64,000 nt of DNA. It comes from Sphingomonas ginsenosidimutans (GTDB taxonomy: Bacteria; Pseudomonadota; Alphaproteobacteria; Sphingomonadales; Sphingomonadaceae). Where the stretch lies: assembly GCF_002374835.1 (NCBI RefSeq), contig NZ_NWVD01000002.1, positions 496,001 through 560,000 on the forward strand, read 5' to 3'. Positions 51,526-58,627 of this stretch are shown in pieces (the first letter of the stretch is position 1; every line of letters begins with the position of its first letter). Under the pieces are notes generated by a model. It did no database searches. It saw only the letters and a list, made by a program, of their open reading frames with translations, and was not told the origin of the DNA. The position numbers were made by a program, and so were the translations under genes.

Positions 51526-51556
51526 ACGCATCGAAACCATAGCAACTCGCCATTTC
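51526..51556 (+). promoter_or_regulatory. Shared promoter-like element, copy e (for two-gene hypothetical operon)
   Basis: It reads ACGCATCGAAACCATAG and ends CGCCATTTC, with 16 nt between CGAAA and TTTC. It lies 68 bp upstream of the gene at 51625. Confidence 0.65.
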
Positions 51557-51624
51557 CGCCCGTCGCGCGGCGGCCGTAGTCCCATGGCACGCCCCCCGTT
51601 CGGGAACCTGACCGGAGACGAACC

Positions 51625-52020
51625 ATGGCCTTCATAGACTTTCAGGAGATGCCCGCGACCGGCCCGGCCGCCCGGCTCCGCACCGTCCAAGCGAAGGACG
51701 TCGCGACTCCCCCGACCGCGCCGGAGCCCGAGTTGCGGTTCGACCAGCTGGAGCGGCAGGTGCTGCTGCTCGCCCGACGGGACGGCGCATGGTCGCTCGG
51801 CGGTCGCGGCGGCGGGCTCGACGTGCTGCTGAAGCGCCTCTTCGGTGCCGCCCGGCCGAACGTCCTGGCCGATCCTCGGCTCGAGGCGCTGAGGCGCTTC
51901 GCCGTCACCGCGCGGGTCGGCGGGGTAGCCGCCGTCCGGCGGGAGGCGGCCGCCTTCCTCGCCGGCGGCTTTACCGCCGAGCAGCGCGACGCGGTCCTTG
52001 ATCTGGGCTGGGCGCGGTGA
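51625..52020 (+). CDS. Hypothetical protein (131 aa)
   Basis: A soluble 131-aa protein without a family I recognise. A Pro-rich N-terminal third leads to a helical region (FDQLERQVLLLARRDGAWSL; RRFAVTARVGGVAAVRREAAAFLAGGF). GGAGACGAACC precedes ATG 51625. It is expressed from promoter element e together with the 57-aa gene, which overlaps its stop. Confidence 0.6.
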   Translation: MAFIDFQEMPATGPAARLRTVQAKDVATPPTAPEPELRFDQLERQVLLLARRDGAWSLGGRGGGLDVLLKRLFGAARPNVLADPRLEALRRFAVTARVGGVAAVRREAAAFLAGGFTAEQRDAVLDLGWAR

Positions 52021-52190
52021 AGGCGCTCGCGGGCCTGAGCACCGCCGCACCGCTGGTCGCCCTCCTAGCCGCGGCGCTAAACGCGACGCTCGGCGATCCC
52101 CTGATCTCGCTGGCCGCAGCGCTCGCGCTGACCGCCCCCGCGGTCGCTACGCTGGCCACGGTGGGAGGCGTCCGGGCGCGTCGCGCCTAG
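52017..52190 (+). CDS. Small two-span membrane protein (57 aa)
   Basis: GTG 52017 overlaps the previous stop (GTGA). The product is almost entirely hydrophobic: one span around residues 8-24, a short NATLGDP turn, a second span around 29-52, and a basic tail (VRARRA). The coupling and composition argue for a real gene. No family is recognisable. Confidence 0.55.
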   Translation: MKALAGLSTAAPLVALLAAALNATLGDPLISLAAALALTAPAVATLATVGGVRARRA

Positions 52191-52242
52191 TGGCATGCCG
52201 ACGCAAGCCGGCCTCCTCCGCCCGCGAGATCGGCGATGCGCG

Positions 52243-52902
52243 TCAGCCAAACGCGGCCGCGTCGTTGATGTCGATGGTAGCCGCCGACAGCACCTCCCGC
52301 GCGCGGTCCTCGAAATCATCGCCGTCGCGCGGCCATGCGGCGATGGTTCGGTCCCGAGCACGCAGGACATCGACGATCACGGGTCGGAAGAAGGCGACCG
52401 CGGCGGTCAGCCAGCCGTTGACGAGGGCGTCCCCGCCCGCGCCGGCCAGGTCAAAGTGGGGCAGCAGCGGGGCGATCGCCTCGGCCGGGTAGAGCCACTC
52501 GTCGGTGACCCATCTGTTGACCGTGAAGATGCGAAAGGGAAGCCCGTCCATGCCGATCGCGATCGCTGCGACGTGGACCACGTCGGCCCCGGTCGACACG
52601 CCGCCAACAGGCCCGGCGATCGGCTCGCCCGTCAGCAGGGTGCGATCCAGAAACAAATGGAAGTGGCCGTGCTCGCCCTCCTCCCTCTCGCCGGGCGGGT
52701 GCGCGTGGTAGAACCAGCGGGCACCCGAGTCCGGGTCGACGGCGTCGTCGGGCGGGTAGTGGTCCCAGACGACGAACGCGCCGCCCTCGGGGGCGACGCG
52801 GGTCATGAGGGCCACGCCCTCGCCGGCGATCCGGACCGTGGCCGCCACCAGCGCCTGGGCTGCCGCGCGGCGTTCGCGTGGTGTCATGCGGAGAGGCTCC
52901 AT
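52243..52902 (-). CDS. Uncharacterised protein (DUF6969-like)
   Basis: A 219-aa protein with FVVWDHYPPDDAVDPDSGARW, FYHAHPPGER and EHGHFHLFLDR, a His-rich pattern I associate with the uncharacterised DUF6969 family. It ends with VIVDVLRARDRTI. The His cluster suggests metal binding, but no activity is known. It stands alone on the minus strand, upstream of (and reading away from) the Cys-rich protein gene. I am unsure of the exact family label. Confidence 0.55.
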   Translation of the reverse strand: MEPLRMTPRERRAAAQALVAATVRIAGEGVALMTRVAPEGGAFVVWDHYPPDDAVDPDSGARWFYHAHPPGEREEGEHGHFHLFLDRTLLTGEPIAGPVGGVSTGADVVHVAAIAIGMDGLPFRIFTVNRWVTDEWLYPAEAIAPLLPHFDLAGAGGDALVNGWLTAAVAFFRPVIVDVLRARDRTIAAWPRDGDDFEDRAREVLSAATIDINDAAAFG

Positions 52903-52986
52903 CCCTCCCGGGATCTTCGCTGGTGAGGTCTCGGCGGCGGACGGTGCCGGGGGAGGGAGCGGGCCCGTCCGCCGCCGATGCTCGGG

Positions 52987-53322
52987 TCAGCGCCGGGGCT
53001 TGGCGCTGCAGGGGTTCGCCGAGCAGGGGTTGGCGCGGGCGCTGCAGGGATTGGCGCTCGCGGAGCAGGGGTTCGGCTTGGCCTTGGCCGAGCAGGGGTT
53101 GGCCTTGGCCGAGCAGGGGTTGGCCTTGGCCGAGCAGGGGTTGGCCTTCGCCGAGCAGGGGTTCGCCTTGGCGGAGCAGGGGTTCGCCCGCGCCGAGCAC
53201 GGGTTGGCCGCGGCCGCAGCGGGGGAACACGGGTTGCGGGTCTGCGCGCCGGCCGGGGCGGATGCGACGGCGAGGCCGCCCGCGACGGCGAGCATGGCGG
53301 CGAGGTTGAGGGTGGACTTCAT
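52987..53322 (-). CDS. Exported Cys-rich NPCS-repeat protein
   Basis: A 111-aa exported protein. After a signal peptide (LAAMLAVAGGLAVASAPAGA) it consists of 12 NPCS units, mostly NPCSAKA heptads, giving 12 evenly spaced cysteines and no other domain. The rest is Ala, Lys and Arg. Such a design suggests periplasmic metal or thiol buffering. GGAGACCC precedes ATG 53322 and promoter element d lies 103 bp upstream. I know of similar low-complexity NPC repeats in other alphaproteobacteria but no assigned function. Confidence 0.72.
   Translation of the reverse strand: MKSTLNLAAMLAVAGGLAVASAPAGAQTRNPCSPAAAAANPCSARANPCSAKANPCSAKANPCSAKANPCSAKANPCSAKAKPNPCSASANPCSARANPCSANPCSAKPRR
53040..53200. repeat. 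21-bp tandem repeat inside the Cys-rich gene
   Basis: GAGCAGGGGTTGGCCTTGGCC repeats head to tail about six times with small changes, encoding the NPCSAKA heptads on the minus strand. Repeat number is likely to vary between strains by slippage or recombination. Confidence 0.7.
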
Positions 53323-53424
53323 GGGAAGGGTCTCCGGGGGTGGGTCGGTTGGTGTCGCCGACTTGGTCCGGTAAACCGGTCCCGCCTCGACACGGGTTCT
53401 TGTGCCCGCCACCCGGACGCGGCG

Positions 53425-53455
53425 GAAATGCCGTTGCCGCATCGGTTCCATGCGC
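53425..53455 (-). promoter_or_regulatory. Shared promoter-like element, copy d (for Cys-rich protein)
   Basis: On the minus strand it reads GCGCATGGAACCGATGC and ends CGGCATTTC, with 16 nt between GGAAC and TTTC. It lies 103 bp upstream of the Cys-rich repeat gene. Confidence 0.7.
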
Positions 53456-53572
53456 GTCGAACATGAGTTGGCGAACCCGCAGACAGCGCGGCGCCTAAGC
53501 GATCGCAATTTCATGCTAGCCGCCGGGTAAGTCTAATCCATATCGTTTGTGCAAGGCACGAGGGAATTCGTC

Positions 53573-54445
53573 ATGGAGATGCATCAGGTCCGCTACTTCC
53601 TGGCCGTCGCGCGCACGCTGAACTTCACGCGCGCGGCCGAGGAGTCGAACGTCACCCAGCCGTCGCTGACCCGCGCCATTCAGAAGCTGGAGGAGGAGTT
53701 CGGCGGCCTGCTGTTCCGGCGCGAGCGCGCCCTCACGCACCTGACCGACCTCGGCCGCCTCATGCTTCCGCACCTCGAGCGCGCCTACGACGCCGCCCAG
53801 GCGGCGAAGACGCTGGCCAAGGGCGTCGGCAAGGCGACGGTCGCCCCGCTCAGCCTCGGCATCGCCACGACGCTCCGCGGCACGCATTTCGACCAGTCGA
53901 TTGCAGAGGTCGGTGAGAGCCTGCCCGGCTTCCAGCTCAAGATCTCGACCGGCGACGGCGAGCACCTGATGCAGGACCTGCTGCGGGGCGACCTCGACAT
54001 CCTGATCCTGGCCGAGCCGCGAAACCCGCATGAGCGCCTGGACGTGGTGGAGCTGTTCCGCCAGATCTACGCCGTCGTCGCCCCGGCAGACCATCCGCTC
54101 GCGACCATGGAGGGCGCGGCCCTGTCAGACCTCGCCGACGTGACCTGGATTGAGGGCGACGCCGACATCATCGCCGAGTTCCGCGAGCACTGCTCGCGCG
54201 TCGAGATCGAACCGGACTTCCGTCACTCCGCCGGTAGCGGCGCGGATGTCGCGCGCATGGTAGTCGCCGGCCTGGGCTGCGCCATCCTCACCCGCGACGA
54301 GAAGCTGCCCGAGGGACTTAGCTTCGTCGAGATCTCCAACCTGGAGCTCGCCCGGCGCGTCGTGCTCGCGACAGTTGCAGGGCGTAAGCGCCCGGTTGCG
54401 GCCGACGCGCTGATCCGCGCGATCCGTGCGCGTGGTTGGGAGTGA
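53573..54445 (+). CDS. LysR-family transcriptional regulator
   Basis: A 290-aa LysR protein. HQVRYFLAVARTLNFTRAAEESNVTQPSLTRAIQKLEEEFGG is the DNA-binding domain; the effector domain starts at LSLGIATTL. ATG 53573 with GAGGG upstream is chosen over GTG 53549. The element-d gene is divergent and its promoter region is shared, so this LysR could affect the Cys-rich protein. It has no other obvious target. Confidence 0.9.
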   Translation: MEMHQVRYFLAVARTLNFTRAAEESNVTQPSLTRAIQKLEEEFGGLLFRRERALTHLTDLGRLMLPHLERAYDAAQAAKTLAKGVGKATVAPLSLGIATTLRGTHFDQSIAEVGESLPGFQLKISTGDGEHLMQDLLRGDLDILILAEPRNPHERLDVVELFRQIYAVVAPADHPLATMEGAALSDLADVTWIEGDADIIAEFREHCSRVEIEPDFRHSAGSGADVARMVVAGLGCAILTRDEKLPEGLSFVEISNLELARRVVLATVAGRKRPVAADALIRAIRARGWE

Positions 54446-54670
54446 AGTTCAGGACTATCTGCGGTCAACGACTTCCTTGTGACGTTGGAAAGACACTGGT
54501 GCCACATCGTCAACCGTGCTCGCTCCTCATGCTGATATTTGGCGATTGGATCCTTCTACCGAGCAATCGGCATTGCTCTAACCGGTCCCCAAAAGGTCGG
54601 CGATCGCCGGCTGCCAGTCGACACTCCAACGCCATGGTCAGAGAAGCACCACTTTATGCGGGCTCCGCCT

Positions 54671-55330
54671 CTACTTCGAAGCCTCCGACCCGACTTGGCC
54701 GGTCCGCGAGCGATGCGCCGCTGTTACGCGCTTAACGTGAGCGATGCTGCAACGAGCAAGTTCTGCCGTCTTGGCGATGCTCATGCCAGCCTCGCGAAGC
54801 GCTACTATGCGGCGGTGGTGGGCGAGGTCGGGCTTGCGGCCGGTGTACCGCCCCGCTCGCTTGGCGATCTCGATCCCCTCGCGCTGCCGCTCGCGCCGAG
54901 TCTCGTAGTCGTCGCGCGCGGTCTGCAGCGCGACCCGCAGCAGCATGTCCTGCACCGCCTCAAGCACGATGCGCGCCACGCCCGCGCTGTCCGCCACTAG
55001 GTCGGACAGGTCGACGATCCCCGGCACCGCCAGCCGCGCCCCCCTGCCCCGAATGGTCTCAACCAGCAGCTCGGCCTCCGGCAACGGTAGGCGGCTAATC
55101 CGATCGATTTTCTCGGCCACGATCACCTCGCCCGGCTGCAGGTCGGCAACCATGCGCAGCAACTCCGGCCGGTCCGGCCGCGCGCCGGACGCCTTCTCCC
55201 GGTACACGGCCGCGATATAGAAGCCGGCCGCCCGGGCACCCGCCACGATGCTCTCCTGCCGCGTCAGGTCCTGCTCGTCCGTGCTCACCCGCAGGTAAAC
55301 CCGCGCCGCCCGCACCTCGTTACCTGCCAC
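54671..55330 (-). CDS. Serine recombinase / resolvase
   Basis: A 219-aa small serine recombinase. The catalytic domain begins ARVYLRVSTDEQDLTRQE (nucleophile Ser) and continues with EKIDRISRLPLPEAELLVE (Arg region). A DNA-binding helix-turn-helix ends the protein (REAGMSIAKTAELARCSIAHVKR). Length fits a resolvase/invertase rather than a large integrase. As tni-type elements form cointegrates, this could be the tniR-like resolvase, though it is 47 kb from tniQAB. The res site should lie in 55331-55597. Confidence 0.88.
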   Translation of the reverse strand: MAGNEVRAARVYLRVSTDEQDLTRQESIVAGARAAGFYIAAVYREKASGARPDRPELLRMVADLQPGEVIVAEKIDRISRLPLPEAELLVETIRGRGARLAVPGIVDLSDLVADSAGVARIVLEAVQDMLLRVALQTARDDYETRRERQREGIEIAKRAGRYTGRKPDLAHHRRIVALREAGMSIAKTAELARCSIAHVKRVTAAHRSRTGQVGSEASK

Positions 55331-55597
55331 CTGTCATCGCTCCTGCCCGGCGTGCATGGGTACACCCGTAAGCGCCACCTCTGCCCACACTGGCTAGTAT
55401 TAGCAAGGAGCGGGTCTACCGCGCCTAGCCAAGCAGGCCGGCTCTGCGTAGCCACTCACGGCCGAGATGAACGGGTCCGGTGCAGATGTGATCGCCGCTA
55501 TATTCTACGGTCAAGGGTGATCGTCTGGCTGTGGCAGCTACGCGGGTTATCTGATACGTAGACGTTTAAACGGGTCAGACGAGCGAGGTTGGTGCAG
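55331..55597. other. Gap between resolvase and antitoxin genes (candidate res site)
   Basis: 267 bp divergent region. It contains several short dyads (for example TGCATGGGTACACCCGTA and TATCTGATACGTAGAC) and must hold the promoters of the resolvase and the toxin-antitoxin pair. A res site is expected here, but I cannot delimit it. Confidence 0.35.
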
Positions 55598-55846
55598 ATG
55601 GAAGCACAGCGAGTCAAAATCGTAGATGGTGGCAAGCTGGTCATCCCGGCATCAATGCGGCGACAACTCGGAATTGGCACGGGCGATACCGTTCTAGTTG
55701 ACGTCGACAACGGGGAGCTTCGGGTACGGTCGGTGACGCGGGCCATCGAGCGTGCCCGCGCCATCCTGCGCAAGCACATACCTGAAGGGTCAGGCTTGGC
55801 TGACGAACTGATCGCCGACCGGCGCCGCGAGGCCGAGCGTGAGTAG
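55598..55846 (+). CDS. AbrB/MazE-type antitoxin
   Basis: An 82-aa AbrB-fold protein: VKIVDGGKLVIPASMRRQLGIGTGDTVLVDVDNGELRV is the swapped-hairpin DNA-binding domain. The C-terminal helix (AIERARAILRKHIP) would bind the toxin. It overlaps the VapC toxin gene by 8 bp. It probably represses its own promoter in the upstream gap. Confidence 0.88.
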   Translation: MEAQRVKIVDGGKLVIPASMRRQLGIGTGDTVLVDVDNGELRVRSVTRAIERARAILRKHIPEGSGLADELIADRRREAERE

Positions 55847-56237
55847 CAAGGTCGTCCTCGACGCGTCAGCGCTGCTCTGCCTGCTCAATGACGAGCCGGG
55901 CGCCGGCAGGGTAGTAGAAGTATTGACGCGTTCCGTGATGGGCACGACCAACCTCGCCGAGGTTGTGTCCAAACTGCGCGAGCGCGGCCTATCACTGGAG
56001 GAGGTGCGCGAGGCCCTGGGCGGCCTGCACCTAGACGTTCGTCCGTTGTCGCCTTCTCAGGCGATGATCATCGGCGACCTGCGGCCGGCGACGAAGCCGC
56101 TAGGCCTATCGGTTGGTGACCGGGCCTGTCTGGCGCTCGCCTTGGACCTAGATGCTGAGCTGTTTACGACTGACGCGGACCTCGCGAGCGCTGACGCAGG
56201 CGTCGGCATCACCGACGTACGTCGATCATCAGAGTGA
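55839..56237 (+). CDS. vapC: VapC-type PIN-domain toxin
   Basis: A 132-aa PIN-domain ribonuclease. Acidic residues are in place: VVLDASALLCLL (first Asp), TTNLAEVVSKL (Glu), LSVGDRACLALAL (Asp) and LFTTDADL (Asp). GTG 55839 lies inside the end of the antitoxin gene, as is usual for such pairs. Together they form a type II toxin-antitoxin module that stabilises the island. Confidence 0.92.
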   Translation: MSSKVVLDASALLCLLNDEPGAGRVVEVLTRSVMGTTNLAEVVSKLRERGLSLEEVREALGGLHLDVRPLSPSQAMIIGDLRPATKPLGLSVGDRACLALALDLDAELFTTDADLASADAGVGITDVRRSSE

Positions 56238-56608
56238 CCCACTTGCAGACGTCCGCGTGGCCTTCACATTCTCAACTACCAATACCCGTTTACCTTGGTG
56301 AAATGGCCGAATTCCAGCAAACCGTGCCGCCGCAGCTACGGTGACCTCCATCGCGCCAAGGCGACAATGTCGCGACGAAGGTCGGTTCGCCCGCTTGTTC
56401 GGTAGAGCGTCAAAGCTCGCTGTGCCGAAGTTGACCGCCGCGCTGCCGCGCCCACACGTAGCGCATACCGCCTGCACCCGACGATCGTACAACCGACATG
56501 CCCACCAGCCTGTCGGACCAGCACGCTTGCCCGCAACCCGCCAGCCATGCTACTTGGCGCGCCCGCACGAACGGACCTATAACGCCGTCAAAAAGAGGGC
56601 GTTACAGG
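56238..56608. other. Gap upstream of the type I R-M operon
   Basis: 371 bp without a convincing gene. It is less GC-rich than the rest of the island. A sigma70-like promoter is visible at 56554-56583. Longer frames into hsdM from 56498 have no ribosome binding site and cover this promoter. Confidence 0.5.
56554..56583 (+). promoter_or_regulatory. Sigma70-like promoter for hsdM
   Basis: TTGGCG and TATAAC are separated by 18 bp. The predicted transcript start is about 20 bp upstream of the hsdM ATG at 56609. Confidence 0.5.
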
Positions 56609-58627
56609 ATGCTAAGCACGAAGGTCAGGTCGCTAGCGAACTTCGCGTGGAGCGTCGCCGATTTGCTGCGCGGCGACTTCAAGCAGTTTGAATATGGCAA
56701 GATCATCCTGCCGTTCCTAGTGCTCCGCCGCCTCGACTGCATCCTGGAGTCCACCAAGGACGCGGTGCTCGCGACCGCCGGCGGGCTGCCCGACGGCATC
56801 GACGAGGCCACCAAGGACATGATTCTGTTCGAGGTGGCGGACGGGCCCAAGGTCTACAATACCTCCAGCCTGACGCTCGGGCGCATCAGGGGCCAGAACC
56901 CCGCCCAACTCCACGCCAACCTGCTCGATTACATCACCGGCTTCTCCGGCGGCGTGCGCGACATTTTCCTGGACAAGTTCCTCTTCACCGACACGCTCAA
57001 GCGCCTGAACGACGCGGGCATCCTCTGGCACGTGTTCGAGCGCTTTGCCCAGATCGACCTGCACAGCGACGAGGTCTCCAATCTGGAGATGGGCTACCTC
57101 TTCGAGGACCTGATCCGCCGCTTCTCGGAGATGTCCAACGAAACCGCGGGCGAGCACTTCACTCCGCGCGAGGTGGTCCGCCTAATCGTCGAGATGCTGA
57201 TCGCCAACGACCGTCAGGCGTTCAGGCCCGGCATCATACGCACCGTCTACGATCCGGCGTGCGGCACGGGCGGGATGCTGTCGATCACCGAGGAGGAGAT
57301 CAAAAAGCAGAGCCCAGGCGTCCGCGTCGAGCTCTACGGCCAGGAGCTCAACCCCGAGTCCTACGCCATCTGCCGGTCGGATATGCTAGTAACGGGTCAC
57401 GACCCCGAGCAGATCGCGTTCGGCAACACGCTTTCGGCCGACGCCCACAGGGGCCGGCGCTTCCACTACATGGTGTCGAACCCGCCATACGGGGTCGACT
57501 GGAAGAAGTACGCCGACGTCATCCGCGTGGAGGCCGAGAGCGGGGGCGACGGCAATCGCTTCGCCGCGGGCCTGCCGCGCATCTCCGACGGCCAGCTGCT
57601 CTTCCTCCAGCACATGGTCTCCAAGATGCGGGACGACGAGGAGGGCTCGCAGATCGGCATCGTCACGAACGGCTCGCCGCTGTTCACGGGCGGCGCCGGA
57701 TCGGGCGAGAGCGAGATCCGCCGCTGGCTGCTCGCCGACGCCGACATGGTAGAGGCGATCGTCGCGCTGCCGACCGACATCTTCTACAACACCGGCATCC
57801 AGACCTACGTGTGGCTGCTCACCAACCGCAAGGAGGAGCGCCGTCGGGGCAAGGTCCAGCTGATCGACGCGTCGTCGCAGCGGTTCTGGTCGCCGATGCG
57901 CAAGAGCCTGGGATCCAAGCGGCGCGAGATCCCCGAGGAGGCCCGCCGCGACATTGTCACGATCTACGCGGACATGCTGAACGGCGGCAGCGAGCACTCC
58001 GACCACGCCAAGATCGTGCCCGTCGAGCAGCTTGGCTACCGCGAGGTGCGCGTGGAACGCCCCCTCCGGCTCGCCTTCCAGGCGACGCCGGTGCGCATCG
58101 CGGTCCTGATGGCGTCGAAGGCCATGCAGAAGCTGGAGGACGGCGCGCGGGCGGAGCTCGCCTCCTGCCTTCGCGAGCACCTCTCCACCGACCGCTTCCT
58201 CTCCCGGGACGAGGCCGACCGCGCGCTGAGCTCGGCGCTCGGGAGAGCCGGGCTGCGCATCGCGGTGCCGATCCGCAAGCTGATTCTGTCGTCGATCGCG
58301 GAACGCGACGACGCGGCCGAGATCGCGCGCGACGCAAAAGGCCGGCCGCAGCCCGACCCGGACCTTCGCGACCACGAGCTGGTTCCGCTGCTGGAGGACT
58401 GGCGGTCGTTCTTCGAGCGGGAGGTGGCCCCCCACGTTCCCGACGCCTGGGTCGACACCGACCATCGCGATCCGGCCGACAAGGAGGTCGGACGGGTCGG
58501 TTACGAGATCAACTTCAAACGGTTCTTCGACCGCTACGCGCCGCCGCGCGAAGTCGCGCTCATCGACAAGGAACTCGCGACCAAGGAGCTGGAGATAGCC
58601 GACCTGCTCAGGGCATTGGCGGAATGA
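56609..58627 (+). CDS. hsdM: Type I restriction-modification DNA methyltransferase subunit
   Basis: A 672-aa N6-adenine methyltransferase. The N-terminal HsdM helical domain (VADLLRGDFKQFEYGKIILPFLVLRRLD) is followed by YDPACGTGGM (SAM site, about residue 214) and the catalytic NPPYG (about residue 290). The C-terminal 200 residues form the part that joins the S subunit. ATG 56609 is chosen as the first codon before the conserved region. The stop overlaps hsdS (ATGA). Complete, with no sign of decay. Confidence 0.95.
   Translation: MLSTKVRSLANFAWSVADLLRGDFKQFEYGKIILPFLVLRRLDCILESTKDAVLATAGGLPDGIDEATKDMILFEVADGPKVYNTSSLTLGRIRGQNPAQLHANLLDYITGFSGGVRDIFLDKFLFTDTLKRLNDAGILWHVFERFAQIDLHSDEVSNLEMGYLFEDLIRRFSEMSNETAGEHFTPREVVRLIVEMLIANDRQAFRPGIIRTVYDPACGTGGMLSITEEEIKKQSPGVRVELYGQELNPESYAICRSDMLVTGHDPEQIAFGNTLSADAHRGRRFHYMVSNPPYGVDWKKYADVIRVEAESGGDGNRFAAGLPRISDGQLLFLQHMVSKMRDDEEGSQIGIVTNGSPLFTGGAGSGESEIRRWLLADADMVEAIVALPTDIFYNTGIQTYVWLLTNRKEERRRGKVQLIDASSQRFWSPMRKSLGSKRREIPEEARRDIVTIYADMLNGGSEHSDHAKIVPVEQLGYREVRVERPLRLAFQATPVRIAVLMASKAMQKLEDGARAELASCLREHLSTDRFLSRDEADRALSSALGRAGLRIAVPIRKLILSSIAERDDAAEIARDAKGRPQPDPDLRDHELVPLLEDWRSFFEREVAPHVPDAWVDTDHRDPADKEVGRVGYEINFKRFFDRYAPPREVALIDKELATKELEIADLLRALAE

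Noticed and set aside
53040-53200. Regular repeats suggesting a CRISPR array
   Set aside because: The 21-bp units are directly adjacent without unique spacers and encode NPCSAKA heptads.
8609-53455. Classifying the shared element as EcfG general-stress promoters
   Set aside because: The GGAA part is similar, but CATTTC replaces CGTT at the -10 position and the GCAT..CAT dyad is not part of the EcfG consensus.
57259-58620. A 1103-codon frame that would extend hsdS far upstream
   Set aside because: This part is antisense-like shadow of hsdM in another frame; the true hsdS start is the ATGA overlap at 58624.
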